Numbered from the stretch's first letter, positions 26,163 to 35,507 are shown. The stretch: DNA of 48,536 bases from Chitinophagales bacterium (GCA_026931325.1 JAIXLO010000009.1:1-48536), one strand, 5' to 3'. Numbers and translations are program-made. The notes: generated by a model from the sequence alone, not told the origin.

Positions 26163-26599
26163 TAAGAATTATCCTTTTGTTGTTCAATATAAAATTGCAA
26201 TACATCGCCACTTTCAATAATTGGTCTCCCTTTTACATCACCATTATACCAATAAACCCATGCTTCTGTAGTTTGATTATCATAATATACAGTAGTAGTT
26301 GTTCTTATAAATAAAGGAAGTTCTCCTTCTTCCATACATACACCCTCATAATCATCTAACTGAGCAATAGCAAAACTAAATTCATCTTTATTTTTAATAC
26401 AATATAATTCTCCTTTAATAAAGTTATCAGTTTCTGTAGCTTTTGCAACAGGATAATCTCCCATATTGTATAATAAACCTTTTACCTTAGCATCACTTGA
26501 AACCAAACTAAAATATTTACTTATATAATTATAAGCAAACTGCTTAAAGCCACTTCTTAAAGAACCATAAACAAATAAATAATATAAATTTGGTTGCAT
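26162..26599 (-). CDS. Gamma-glutamylcyclotransferase-like (AIG2/GGCT fold) protein
   Basis: The protein opens with LFVYGSLRSGFKQFAYNYI, the substrate-binding YGSLR motif of the GGCT/AIG2 fold, and keeps the catalytic-type glutamate region in LDDYEGV, with EAWVYWYNGDV near the end. Family members cyclise gamma-glutamyl compounds or act on related amides; the exact substrate is unknown. I choose the ATG at 26599 rather than a TTG five codons upstream, because that TTG lies inside a very good promoter (TTTG-N20-TATCTTAG). The resulting 145-residue length is normal. It is the first gene of the operon with the LpxH-like gene. Confidence 0.82.
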   Translation of the reverse strand: MQPNLYYLFVYGSLRSGFKQFAYNYISKYFSLVSSDAKVKGLLYNMGDYPVAKATETDNFIKGELYCIKNKDEFSFAIAQLDDYEGVCMEEGELPLFIRTTTTVYYDNQTTEAWVYWYNGDVKGRPIIESGDVLQFYIEQQKDNS

Positions 26600-26603
26600 A
26601 TCG

Positions 26604-26635
26604 CTAAGATACAATTTGTAAATTGATTATTCAAA
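26604..26635 (-). promoter_or_regulatory. Bacteroidota-type promoter of the 26599-24592 operon
   Basis: On the minus strand TTTG (26635-26632) is followed after exactly 20 bases by TATCTTAG (26611-26604), close to the -33 TTTG / -7 TAnnTTTG consensus. Only 4 bases separate the box from the ATG, implying a near-leaderless mRNA. Confidence 0.6.
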
Positions 26636-26708
26636 AAGTATTTAATACAAAATAGAAATAATAATTTCTAAAAAAATTAACCCTATTAAAATGAATTTAT
26701 TTTTAAAA

Positions 26709-27482
26709 CTAATCCAAAACCCATTCAACTTCTCCAAAATCAAAAGATTCTTCTTTACCATTTTTTACAGCTAAATGGCCTTCATCTGTAACACCATTTA
26801 AAGTGCAAGAAAACACAATACCATTTTTTTTAAGTTTTATTTTTTGTCCTTGTTTATATAGTTTTTGATTATACTCTTTCATTATTTCCTCTCCATTGCC
26901 ATTCATTAATTGCTTAAATCTAATATCTAAATGTTCGCAAAGCTTATGAGCAAGGCTTAATATTTTATATTTTTTATTCGTAATTAATGTTAATGATGTA
27001 GGATTTGGAATAGATTCATGAAAAGCGGTTTGATTAATATTTATTCCAATACCTACTATTGACCATTGAAGTTTATTTCCTCTAATATTATTTTCAATTA
27101 ATATTCCACCAATTTTTTTATTTATATAATAAATATCATTAGTCCATTTTATACTAATTCCTTCTTTTACCTGACTTTTTAAAAAATCATAAGTAGCCAA
27201 GCCCATAGCTGCACTAAGATAAAATTGTTTATTAACAGAAAGCCAAGAAGTATTTAATATAGTGGATAACATAATATTACTACCTGTTTGAGAGTGCCAG
27301 GCTTTTCCTCTACTTCCTCTGCCATTTGTTTGAGTATAAGCAAAATATACAACACCATGTTCTGCCAATTTTGTCTTTATTTGCTGCATGGCATAAGTAT
27401 TGGTACTGTCTATTGAAATTAATTCAATAAAAGTGTTACCAATAGGTGGCAAAGAATTAATATCTATGTTATGTGTTGACAA
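26709..27482 (-). CDS. birA: Biotin-[acetyl-CoA-carboxylase] ligase
   Basis: The enzyme adenylates biotin and transfers it to the carrier protein of biotin-dependent carboxylases. The signature GRGSRGKAW is at 54-62, with ISIKWTNDIYYINKKIGGILIE around the lysine at 112 and GIGININQ. The protein (257 aa as drawn) lacks the N-terminal helix-turn-helix of E. coli BirA, so it is the non-repressor type usual in Bacteroidota. No ATG occurs near the 5' end. The frame opens at a TTG at 27482, with another TTG at codon 11, so the start is uncertain by several residues. Confidence 0.92.
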   Translation of the reverse strand: MSTHNIDINSLPPIGNTFIELISIDSTNTYAMQQIKTKLAEHGVVYFAYTQTNGRGSRGKAWHSQTGSNIMLSTILNTSWLSVNKQFYLSAAMGLATYDFLKSQVKEGISIKWTNDIYYINKKIGGILIENNIRGNKLQWSIVGIGININQTAFHESIPNPTSLTLITNKKYKILSLAHKLCEHLDIRFKQLMNGNGEEIMKEYNQKLYKQGQKIKLKKNGIVFSCTLNGVTDEGHLAVKNGKEESFDFGEVEWVLD

Positions 27483-27593
27483 AAGAGTATTACTTTTGCC
27501 AAAAGTATAAAATAGTTAGTTTATATTAACAAAAGCAATCATCAAATTTTGATATTATTGCAAAAAATTAAATAATTAAAAAACATTTATTAT

Positions 27594-27995
27594 TTGGCTA
27601 CAAAATCTGTCTTAAACGTTTCGAAGAAAAGGGCAATTACCCGACTTACACGTAATTCAAAAATTTTCAAAACAATTATTAGAGCAATTGAAGATAAAAA
27701 AGGAGAAAATATAGTTAGTCTTGACTTACGTAAAATACCAGAAGCTGTTGCAGATTTTTTTATAATTTGTCAGGCTTCTAGCACTATACAAATAAAAGCC
27801 ATAGCAGATTTTGTAATTGAACAAACAAAACTACAATGTAACGAAATACCATATAAACAAGAAGGGAAACAAGCTATGCAATGGGTTTTGATAGATTATG
27901 TAAATATTGTTGTTCATATAATGCATCCTCAAACAAGAAGTTTTTATAAATTAGAAGAAATGTGGAGTGATGCTGGAATAATTGCACACGAATAA
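27594..27995 (+). CDS. rsfS: Ribosome silencing factor RsfS
   Basis: RsfS binds ribosomal protein L14 and blocks 50S-30S joining under nutrient limitation. The conserved core is present: FKTIIRAIEDKKGENIVSLDLRKIPEAVADFFIICQASSTIQIKAIADFV, then MQWVLIDYVNIVVHIMHPQTRSFYKLEEMWSDA (shown here as two segments of the family pattern). The region before FKTII is a basic extension of about 24 residues (ATKSVLNVSKKRAITRLTRN). The frame opens with TTG at 27594 and no ATG is available in the N-terminal part. The gene lies just before ftsH, an arrangement common in Bacteroidota. Confidence 0.92.
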   Translation: MATKSVLNVSKKRAITRLTRNSKIFKTIIRAIEDKKGENIVSLDLRKIPEAVADFFIICQASSTIQIKAIADFVIEQTKLQCNEIPYKQEGKQAMQWVLIDYVNIVVHIMHPQTRSFYKLEEMWSDAGIIAHE

Positions 27996-28060
27996 TTAAT
28001 TTTAAACAAAAAAATCAAAATAAAGATTTGAAAAATACATCAAATCAAAAATGAAAAAAT

Positions 28061-30160
28061 ATGGAAGAGCAAAAGCCAAAAAATTTTAGACCTAATTTAA
28101 GTCCTGAAGGGAATAGACCAAAAAGAACGCCTAACTTTTCAATATATTGGATATATGGAATTATTATAGTTTTATTATTAGGCTATCGCTTGTTAGATTT
28201 AGGAAGCCCAGAAACTATTACTATTACATCATTAGATTTTAAAAATGAGATGCTTGCAAAAGGCGATGTTAAAAAGATTGATCAAATAGATAATGCTGGA
28301 AGAAAAAGTATTGCAGTTTATATAATTCCTGATAGCTTAGATAAACCCTATTACCAAGAAAAATTTAAAAACTCTCCAATAAAACCTAAAGAAGTAGCAC
28401 AAAAGGGTTATCCATTATTTGAATTTAAAGTAGCTGATTTTAAAAGTTTTGAAGATGAAATGAATACTTTTTATGCTGAACATAAGGATATTAAAGAAGT
28501 TCCAAAAAGTTATAGACAGGAAGGAGAATTTTGGGGACCTATTGCAAACATTGTTGTAACCTTAATTATTATAGTTGGTTTTTGGGTTTTAATGATGCGA
28601 AAAATGGGTGGAGGAACTGGAGCTGGTGGTGGTGCAGGCGGTATTTTTAGTATTGGCAAAAGCAGAGCTCAATTATTTGAAAAAGGGGCAAAAGTAAACA
28701 TTAATTTTGGCGATGTTGCTGGGCTTGATGAAGCAAAAGTAGAAGTAATGGAAATTGTAGATTTCCTAAAAAACCCAAAAAAATATACAGCATTAGGAGG
28801 AAAAATTCCTAAAGGAGCTTTATTAGTTGGACCACCAGGAACTGGTAAAACTTTATTAGCAAAAGCAATGGCTGGTGAAGCACAGGTACCTTTTTTTAGT
28901 ATTAGTGGTAGCGATTTTGTGGAAATGTTTGTAGGTGTTGGAGCAAGTCGTGTAAGAGATTTATTTAAACAAGCAAGAGAAAAAGCACCTTGTATAATTT
29001 TTATAGATGAAATTGATGCAATAGGTAGAGCAAGAGGTAGAAATGCAATAATGAGTAATGATGAACGAGAAAATACCTTAAACCAATTACTTGTAGAAAT
29101 GGATGGTTTTGCAGGAGATGCTGGCATCATTATTCTTGCAGCAACCAACAGACCTGATGTTTTAGATAGTGCATTATTAAGACCAGGAAGATTTGATAGA
29201 CAAATATCTATTGATAAACCCGATGTTAATGGTCGTGAAGCAATTTTTAAAGTTCACTTAAAACCAATTAAAGTATCTGAAACTTTAGATGTACATAAAT
29301 TAGCAGAACAAACTCCTGGTTTTGCAGGTGCAGATATTGCAAATGTATGTAATGAAGCTGCTTTAATAGCTGCAAGAAAAGATAAAGCTGCTGTGGATAT
29401 GAGTGACTTTCAAGATGCAATTGATAGAGTAATTGGTGGGCTTGAAAAGAAAAACAAAATTATTGCCCCACACGAAAAAGCTATTATTGCCTATCATGAA
29501 GCAGGACATGCAATATGTGGTTGGTTTTTAGAACATGCTTATCCATTATTAAAAGTAACTATTGTACCAAGAGGTACAGCAGCATTGGGTTATGCTCAAT
29601 ACACACCAAAAGAACAACATTTATATAATACAGATCAATTAATGGATCAAATATGTATGACTTTAGGTGGAAGAGCAGCAGAAGAAATTTTCTTTGGCAA
29701 AATTTCAACAGGTGCTGCAAACGATTTACAACAAATTACCAAAATTGCATACAGCATGGTTACTGTTTATGGCATGAATAGTAAAGTTGGTAATATTAGT
29801 TTTTATGACCCAACAACTGAAAATTCTTTTACAAAACCTTATAGTGAAGAAACTGGAAAATTAATTGATGAAGAAGTAAGAAAATTAATTGACATAGCTT
29901 ATGAAAGAACTAAAAATTTATTAATAGAAAAAAAAGAACAAGTTGAAAAATTAGCTCAGGCATTGTTGGAAAAAGAAGTTTTACACCAAAGCGATGTTGA
30001 AGAACTAATTGGTAAAAGACCTTTTGAAGAAAAGAAAATTATAGATGTAGAAGAACATAAAGAAGAAGGAAAGAAAGATGAAACAGCAAATGCTTCAACG
30101 CAAAATTTAGAAACAAATATTGAAACTTCTGCTACAACTAATCCAACTGAAAATAGTTAA
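28061..30160 (+). CDS. ftsH: ATP-dependent zinc metalloprotease FtsH
   Basis: FtsH is a membrane-anchored AAA+ hexameric protease that removes damaged membrane proteins and short-lived regulators. Two transmembrane helices are visible at about 28-46 and 161-179, enclosing a periplasmic domain. The AAA+ module has GPPGTGKT at 257-264, IIFIDEIDAIG around 312-322 and a second region of homology through RPGRFDRQ. The protease motif HEAGH is at 479-483. The tail after about 640 is acidic and Asn/Thr-rich. The length of 699 aa is typical for the phylum. It starts at an ATG 65 bases after rsfS and ends before a strong terminator. Confidence 0.98.
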   Translation: MEEQKPKNFRPNLSPEGNRPKRTPNFSIYWIYGIIIVLLLGYRLLDLGSPETITITSLDFKNEMLAKGDVKKIDQIDNAGRKSIAVYIIPDSLDKPYYQEKFKNSPIKPKEVAQKGYPLFEFKVADFKSFEDEMNTFYAEHKDIKEVPKSYRQEGEFWGPIANIVVTLIIIVGFWVLMMRKMGGGTGAGGGAGGIFSIGKSRAQLFEKGAKVNINFGDVAGLDEAKVEVMEIVDFLKNPKKYTALGGKIPKGALLVGPPGTGKTLLAKAMAGEAQVPFFSISGSDFVEMFVGVGASRVRDLFKQAREKAPCIIFIDEIDAIGRARGRNAIMSNDERENTLNQLLVEMDGFAGDAGIIILAATNRPDVLDSALLRPGRFDRQISIDKPDVNGREAIFKVHLKPIKVSETLDVHKLAEQTPGFAGADIANVCNEAALIAARKDKAAVDMSDFQDAIDRVIGGLEKKNKIIAPHEKAIIAYHEAGHAICGWFLEHAYPLLKVTIVPRGTAALGYAQYTPKEQHLYNTDQLMDQICMTLGGRAAEEIFFGKISTGAANDLQQITKIAYSMVTVYGMNSKVGNISFYDPTTENSFTKPYSEETGKLIDEEVRKLIDIAYERTKNLLIEKKEQVEKLAQALLEKEVLHQSDVEELIGKRPFEEKKIIDVEEHKEEGKKDETANASTQNLETNIETSATTNPTENS

Positions 30161-30197
30161 TAATAGTAGTTTAATTTTAAACTATTTTTAATTAAAC

Positions 30198-30234
30198 TAA
30201 AAAAGCCAAAGATTAATTTCTTTGGCTTTTATTA
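30198..30234. terminator. Bidirectional terminator between ftsH and dnaN
   Basis: AAAAGCCAAAG (30201-30211) pairs perfectly with CTTTGGCTTTT (30220-30230), an 11-bp stem with an 8-base loop and U-rich tails in both directions. It lies between the convergent ftsH and dnaN genes. Confidence 0.8.
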
Positions 30235-30251
30235 TTTTGGTTGAAAAATTT

Positions 30252-31367
30252 TTAGCTATTCAACATTAATGGCATTACTAACATCAACAAATCTTCACCT
30301 TCTGCTTGTTCTGTAGGTATTAATATTCCAGCTTTTGATGGTGTGCTTAATTCTAATCTTACTTCTTCACTATCTGCTGCATTCAACATATCTATTAAAA
30401 ATTTTGCATTAAATGCTATTTTCATATCCTCTCCATTATATTGACAACTCATGCGTTCATTGCCTTCAAAACTAAAATCAACATCTTGTGCAGCAAGATG
30501 CATTTCGTTGCTTGTAATACTTAATGCTACTTGATTAGTGCTTTTATTACTAAATACACTTACACGGCGTAATGCACTTTGAAAATCTGCTGTATTGACA
30601 ATTAAATGATAAGGGTTTTCAGTAGGAATTACTACTTTATAATCAGGAAATCTTGCATCAATTAATCTGCAAATCATTTGTATTTCACCATGATTTACAA
30701 AAAGATGATTTGTATTATAACTGATAGAAAGTTCATCATCATTATCGGGTAAAGCATTTTTTAAAATGTTTAATGGCTTCTTAGGCACTATAAAAGAATC
30801 TTCTCTTGTTGCTTTTGCATCAGTTCTTTTATAACGTACAAGTCTGTGTGCATCAGTAGCTACAAACTGAATTTCATTTTCACTCAATTCAAAAAATACA
30901 CCAGTCATTGCAGGGCGTAAATCATCGTTACTTGCAGCAAACAAAGTTTTATTAATGGCAGTTACCAATGCAGTGCTACTCATTGTAAAGCTTGAAGTAT
31001 CATCAGCATTTGGTTCTTTAGGATAGTTGTCAGGATTTTCTCCCATTACTTTATACTTACCATTATCACTTGTAATTTCTACTCCATAATTTTTATCAAT
31101 ATTAAAAGTCAATGGTTGATCTGCAATATTTTTTAAAGAGTCTATTAAAATTTTTGCTGGAATACAAACTTTACCATTTGCCTTACTTTCAATATCCATT
31201 TGAACCCTCATTACAGTTTCCAAATCTGTAGCAGTAATATTTAATTTTTTATCCTGAATTTCAAATAAAAAATCTTCTAAAATTGGTAAAATAGTATTGG
31301 TACTAATTACGCCATTTATTTGTTGCAAATGTTTTAAAAGAGAAGATGATGATACAATAAACTTCAT
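30252..31367 (-). CDS. dnaN: DNA polymerase III sliding clamp (beta subunit)
   Basis: The beta clamp encircles DNA and tethers polymerase III and repair factors. The 371-residue protein fits the three-domain clamp. It starts MKFIVSSSSLLKHLQQINGVI, has the typical LPILEDFLFEI, TDLETVMRV and VATDAHRLVRY segments, and ends in the characteristic LLMLVMPLMLNS, the C-terminal element that forms part of the partner-binding pocket. The ATG is at 31367. It is divergent from recX across 181 bases and convergent with ftsH. No dnaA is next to it, unlike in many bacteria. Confidence 0.97.
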   Translation of the reverse strand: MKFIVSSSSLLKHLQQINGVISTNTILPILEDFLFEIQDKKLNITATDLETVMRVQMDIESKANGKVCIPAKILIDSLKNIADQPLTFNIDKNYGVEITSDNGKYKVMGENPDNYPKEPNADDTSSFTMSSTALVTAINKTLFAASNDDLRPAMTGVFFELSENEIQFVATDAHRLVRYKRTDAKATREDSFIVPKKPLNILKNALPDNDDELSISYNTNHLFVNHGEIQMICRLIDARFPDYKVVIPTENPYHLIVNTADFQSALRRVSVFSNKSTNQVALSITSNEMHLAAQDVDFSFEGNERMSCQYNGEDMKIAFNAKFLIDMLNAADSEEVRLELSTPSKAGILIPTEQAEGEDLLMLVMPLMLNS

Positions 31368-31548
31368 AAATATTTTTTTGGTTTAAAACAAAACTGACAA
31401 TTTTCAGTTTGAGCAAACCTAATGTAAAATGATTAATTTCGTACGAATTTTTATAAAATCATTCAGGTTATTCACATCATTTTTGTTTATGTGTGAATTG
31501 ATAAAGATTTTATAAGAAAATTTATTCTATAAATTTTCAGTTATCATT

Positions 31549-32037
31549 ATGCTGCAACCTAAATTTTTAACTCCACAACAAGCACTACAAAAAATTCAAC
31601 ATTATTGCAGCTATCAAGAAAGAAGCCATGCAGAAGTAAAAGAAAAACTCTACTCTTTTGGATTAAAAAAAATAGAAGTAGAAACCATTTTAGCTACTCT
31701 TATTGAAAACAATTTTTTAAATGAAGAAAGATTTGCTACATTATTTGCTGGTGGAAAATTTAGAATAAAAAAATGGGGAAAAATAAAAATACAATATGAG
31801 TTAAAACAAAAAAATATTAGTAGCAGAAACATACAAAAAGCTTTAGCTGAAATTAATGATGAAGACTATTTTAAAACATTATTAAAACTTGCCAATACTA
31901 AATGGAAAAGTTTAAAAGGAGAAACTACTATTTCTAAAAAAATTAAAACCACTCGTTATCTATTACAAAAGGGATTTGAGAATAATTTGATTCAACAAGC
32001 TATTATAAAAATTTGTACAGAAACTAACACCAACTAA
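31549..32037 (+). CDS. recX: Regulatory protein RecX
   Basis: RecX binds RecA filaments and limits or reverses their extension. The 162-residue protein is built of repeated three-helix RecX modules: ALQKIQHYCSYQERSHAEVKEKL, then VETILATLIENNFLNEERFATLFA, RIKKWGKIKIQYELKQKNIS, and a final module ending in QQAIIKICTE. The ATG at 31549 is preceded by AT-rich DNA without a clear Shine-Dalgarno. recX is not next to recA here, which lies about 29 kb away on the other strand. It is followed at 28 bases by the LpxR-like gene, which may be cotranscribed. Confidence 0.9.
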   Translation: MLQPKFLTPQQALQKIQHYCSYQERSHAEVKEKLYSFGLKKIEVETILATLIENNFLNEERFATLFAGGKFRIKKWGKIKIQYELKQKNISSRNIQKALAEINDEDYFKTLLKLANTKWKSLKGETTISKKIKTTRYLLQKGFENNLIQQAIIKICTETNTN

Positions 32038-32065
32038 TTATATTGCCTTAATATCTTACTCACTT

Positions 32066-33019
32066 ATGAGATTAATTCTTATTTTATTATTTATATTTTT
32101 TGCAGATAGTTCTAATGCTCAAAATAATAAAAATTATAGTAAAGAATTTTCTTTTGTAAATGAAAATGATATTTACATTCTTCAACATAAAGATGGTTAT
32201 TATACCAATGGTTTTTTATTACAGTTTAGTAAAGCACTTTTAAAAAACAATCATAAAATAATTAATAGATTTTCTTTAGGACAAAAGATGTACACAGTTG
32301 GCAATAGACAAGCAACTTATAATGGAGAGCAACCTTTTGACAGACCATATTGTGGTTATTTATTCTTAAATTATACACACGATAATTTTTTAAATGCTCA
32401 CTCTTTATTAAGCATTTCTACAGAGCTTGGCGTTACTGGAGATTTATCGTTAGCACGTCAACTACAAGATTGGTATCATAAAACAATTGATGTTACAAGT
32501 GCATCTTTTTGGGATAAACAAATTGCCAACAATATGGGCATAAATGCAGCAATAAAATATGCAACAACCATTCAACCCCAAAAAGCAGAAAAAAGTTTTT
32601 TTAAAATAGTTCCTACAGTTGCAGCAAATATTGGTACACTTTTTAACAATGCACAAGCAGGTGCATATTTTTGTTTAGGTAATTTTGAGAATAACAATAA
32701 CAGTGTTTTATTTAATGCAACTATCAATAAAAATAATGCTGCAACAAAACATCAGTACGAATTATTTGTTTATTTCTTTCCAAATCTTACATATCAAATT
32801 TTTAATACTACAGTACAAGGAAATATTTTTAAGCAAGAAACTAATCCAAATATTTTTACAACAGATGTAATGCCTATTATGTATCAACAAACATTGGGTA
32901 TTGCTTATGCAAAAAAGAGATGGTCGGCAAAAGTTGAAATAATTTTTCAAACCAAAGAAGCAAGGTCTCAAATAGCTAATCATCAGTATGGAGGGTTACA
33001 TCTTGCATATTTGTTTTAA
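32066..33019 (+). CDS. Lipid A deacylase LpxR family outer-membrane protein
   Basis: After a signal peptide (MRLILILLFIFFADSSNAQ) the protein shows the DUF2219/LpxR pattern: SFVNENDIYILQHKDGYYTNGF near residues 29-50, including the Asn34-Asp35 pair that matches the active-site ND of Salmonella LpxR. DRPYCGYLFLNY, STELGVTGDLSLARQLQDWYH and a barrel-like tail ending in GGLHLAYLF follow. LpxR removes 3'-linked acyl chains from lipid A at the cell surface. The length of 317 aa matches the family. It is the middle gene between recX and the nitrilase-like gene. Confidence 0.85.
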   Translation: MRLILILLFIFFADSSNAQNNKNYSKEFSFVNENDIYILQHKDGYYTNGFLLQFSKALLKNNHKIINRFSLGQKMYTVGNRQATYNGEQPFDRPYCGYLFLNYTHDNFLNAHSLLSISTELGVTGDLSLARQLQDWYHKTIDVTSASFWDKQIANNMGINAAIKYATTIQPQKAEKSFFKIVPTVAANIGTLFNNAQAGAYFCLGNFENNNNSVLFNATINKNNAATKHQYELFVYFFPNLTYQIFNTTVQGNIFKQETNPNIFTTDVMPIMYQQTLGIAYAKKRWSAKVEIIFQTKEARSQIANHQYGGLHLAYLF

Positions 33020-33055
33020 AAAACAATCTTACTTTTATCATTCATTCAATAAATC

Positions 33056-33853
33056 ATGAACAATACACTTACATTTAGTTTAATACAAACTAATCTTTAC
33101 TGGGAAGACAAAATGGCCAACCTTAAAATGTTGGAACAAAAAATAAACAGCATAAAAGAAAAAACTGAAGTAGTGGTTTTACCAGAAATGTTTAGTACAG
33201 GATTTAGTATGCAGCCTGAAAAATTTGCTGAAACTATGCAAGGCAATTGTGTAAACTGGATGAAAAAAATAGCCTCTCAAAAAAGAATTATTCTTACAGG
33301 CAGTTTAATGATAAAAGAAAATAACAATTACTACAACCGATTAATTTGGATGTTGCCAAATGAACAATTTGGATATTATGATAAACGTCATTGCTTTGCT
33401 TATGCACAAGAAGATAAATATTATACAGCAGGCAATAAAAGATTAATTACAAGTGTAAATGGTTGGAAAATTAATTTACAAATTTGTTATGATTTACGTT
33501 TTCCTGTTTGGGCAAGACAACAAATTGCTGATAAAAATAATCAACCAGAATATGATGTGTTATTGTATGTAGCCAGTTGGCCACAAAGAAGAAATTATGC
33601 TTGGAAAACTTTGCTTACTGCAAGAGCAATAGAAAATCAATGTTATGTAATTGGTGTAAACAGAGTTGGAGAAGATGGTAATAAAATTAATTATAGTGGC
33701 GATAGTATGATAATAAATCCTTTAGGTGAAATTGTATATTCAAAAGCTGATGATGAAGATATTTATACCATTAGTTTACAAAAAGAACATCTGCAAGATG
33801 TTAGAAATAAATTTCCTTTTCTTGCAGATGCAGATAATTTTACAATAGAATAA
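33056..33853 (+). CDS. Carbon-nitrogen hydrolase, omega-amidase (YafV/NIT2-like)
   Basis: A nitrilase-superfamily amidase with the Glu-Lys-Cys catalytic triad visible: E44 (VLPEMFSTGF), K110 (YYDKRHCF) and C144 (LQICYDLRFP). This pattern and the 265-residue length fit the omega-amidase branch, which removes the amide from 2-oxoglutaramate or 2-oxosuccinamate formed by glutamine/asparagine transamination, a repair-type reaction. The closing segment (YTISLQKEHLQDVRNKFPFLADAD) is typical. It starts at an ATG 36 bases after the LpxR-like gene and is convergent with the next gene. Confidence 0.9.
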   Translation: MNNTLTFSLIQTNLYWEDKMANLKMLEQKINSIKEKTEVVVLPEMFSTGFSMQPEKFAETMQGNCVNWMKKIASQKRIILTGSLMIKENNNYYNRLIWMLPNEQFGYYDKRHCFAYAQEDKYYTAGNKRLITSVNGWKINLQICYDLRFPVWARQQIADKNNQPEYDVLLYVASWPQRRNYAWKTLLTARAIENQCYVIGVNRVGEDGNKINYSGDSMIINPLGEIVYSKADDEDIYTISLQKEHLQDVRNKFPFLADADNFTIE

Positions 33854-33861
33854 TTTTTTGT

Positions 33862-34512
33862 TTATAATCTTACCATTATTCTTAGTCCTATTGGAAAATA
33901 AGCAGAAGTTTGATTGTCTTTATAATTTGGTGTTTCTCCAAAACCTGCATCTTTAGGTACAATAAATGTATTAGCTGGTGTATTATCTCTTTGAATATTT
34001 TTAAATCTTAAACCTATACCTGCTGTAAGCTCTAAAGCCCATCTGCTATTTTCTCCTAAATCCCATTGTTTACCTATAAGCCCTGCAAAGCCTTTTACAG
34101 AAGTATTATTTTTAAAATTATAATCTTTTATTGTTTTACCAGAAGCCTTATCTGTAAAATCTGCAACATCATCATAACTAAATTGTTTGTATCTAAATTC
34201 AGCACCTACAAAAGTTCTGCTCTTTGTGTATTCATTAATGTCAATAGAATACTTTATGGCATAAGTAGTTTTAAACCCTTGAATGTTAGTGTATTTTCCT
34301 TCACCCATCCAAAGACTTGGTTTTAGTTGAGAATATTCTGCAGAAACTTCCCAATCTTCATTAAATCTATAACCAACTGCTCCACCATAAGATGCTTGAA
34401 CTTCTAAAATTCCTAAAGGGTTGAAAGATAAATAAAGTCCATTTTTTTGTTGAGCATTAATTGAAGTACATAATATAATTACTGATAGAAATGAAATTAA
34501 TTTTGCTTTCAT
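33862..34512 (-). CDS. Small outer-membrane beta-barrel protein, unknown function
   Basis: A signal peptide (MKAKLISFLSVIILCTSINA) precedes about 195 residues with regular amphipathic strands: GAVGYRFNEDWEVSAEYSQL, TTYAIKYSIDINEY, FVGAEFRYKQFSY, VKGFAGLIGKQWDLG, RWALELTAGIGLRFK, and the terminal YFPIGLRIMVRL. The C-terminal strand ending in an alternating hydrophobic pattern fits a Bam-inserted barrel of about eight strands. No specific family is recognised; it resembles DUF3575-like barrels. It is a single gene facing the nitrilase-like gene and divergent from nadC. Confidence 0.78.
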   Translation of the reverse strand: MKAKLISFLSVIILCTSINAQQKNGLYLSFNPLGILEVQASYGGAVGYRFNEDWEVSAEYSQLKPSLWMGEGKYTNIQGFKTTYAIKYSIDINEYTKSRTFVGAEFRYKQFSYDDVADFTDKASGKTIKDYNFKNNTSVKGFAGLIGKQWDLGENSRWALELTAGIGLRFKNIQRDNTPANTFIVPKDAGFGETPNYKDNQTSAYFPIGLRIMVRL

Positions 34513-34599
34513 TTTGCACGGATTTGTATTATTAGACGATATAATATTAAAAAAAGATGCAAGTACAATAAAAATAAAAACTTGCCATTACTTTGCACT

Positions 34600-35463
34600 A
34601 TGCAAAATTTTGATAGCCAATTACAACACTTAATTACACAAGCTTTACAAGAAGATGTAGGCAATGGAGATCATAGCACATTAAGTTGTATTCCTTCTAT
34701 TAAAAAAGGAAAAGCCGTTTTAAAAATTAAGCAAGCAGGAATATTAGCTGGAGTTGTTGTTGCAGAAAAAATATTTAAACAAGTAGAACCATCAACAATA
34801 TTTACAGCCTATAAAAAAGATGGCGAAAATATGCAAGTTGGTGATAAAGCATTTGAAGTAGAAGCCTCTATTCATACTATTCTTTTATGTGAAAGATTGG
34901 TGCTTAACTGTATGCAAAGAATGAGTGGCATCGCTACTTTAACACATACTTATTCCGAAAAATTAAAAGGCTATCATACCAAACTTTTAGATACTAGAAA
35001 AACAACGCCCAATTTTAGATTATTAGAAAAAGAAGCTGTAAGAATTGGTGGAGGTTTAAATCATCGCTTTGGATTATTTGATATGATTATGCTAAAAGAT
35101 AACCATATTGATTATGCAGGAGGTATTGAAGCTGCTATTAATAAAGCTTGGCATTATGTTTCGTCCAATAATTTATCATTAAAAATAGAAGTTGAAACTA
35201 GAAATTTAGAAGATGTAGAAAAAGTTTGTACCGTAGGAATAGGAAAAGTTTTTAGAATTATGTTAGATAATTTTTCGCCAGAGATGATACAAAAAGCTTT
35301 ACAAATTATTCAACACAAATTTGAAACAGAAGCCAGTGGAGGAATAAATTTAAACACAATACAATCTTATGCTGCAACAGGTGTAGATTATGTAAGTGTT
35401 GGTGGTTTAATACATCAAGCTACAAGTTTAGACCTTAGTTTAAAAGCTATTATCTGTGATTAG
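34600..35463 (+). CDS. nadC: Nicotinate-nucleotide pyrophosphorylase (quinolinate phosphoribosyltransferase)
   Basis: NadC joins quinolinate to PRPP, giving nicotinate mononucleotide and CO2 in de novo NAD synthesis. Conserved segments are EDVGNGDHST, LNCMQRMSGIATLT, LDTRKTTPNFRLLEKEAVRIGGG, HRFGLFDMIMLKDNH, IEVETRNLEDV and EASGGINL with the final VDYVSVGGLIHQA. I start at the ATG at 34600 (287 aa). A TTG six codons upstream lies in the probable promoter, since TTACTTTG at 34588-34595 ends only 4 bases before this ATG. nadA and nadB are not in the window. Confidence 0.96.
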   Translation: MQNFDSQLQHLITQALQEDVGNGDHSTLSCIPSIKKGKAVLKIKQAGILAGVVVAEKIFKQVEPSTIFTAYKKDGENMQVGDKAFEVEASIHTILLCERLVLNCMQRMSGIATLTHTYSEKLKGYHTKLLDTRKTTPNFRLLEKEAVRIGGGLNHRFGLFDMIMLKDNHIDYAGGIEAAINKAWHYVSSNNLSLKIEVETRNLEDVEKVCTVGIGKVFRIMLDNFSPEMIQKALQIIQHKFETEASGGINLNTIQSYAATGVDYVSVGGLIHQATSLDLSLKAIICD

Positions 35464-35507
35464 CAGTTGTTTAAAAAGTATTAAAATACACAACAAATAA
35501 AGATTTG

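Noticed and set aside
28669-29148. 159-codon ORF antisense to ftsH
   Set aside because: It lies fully inside the highly conserved FtsH ATPase domain and has no recognisable features; codon bias alone explains it.
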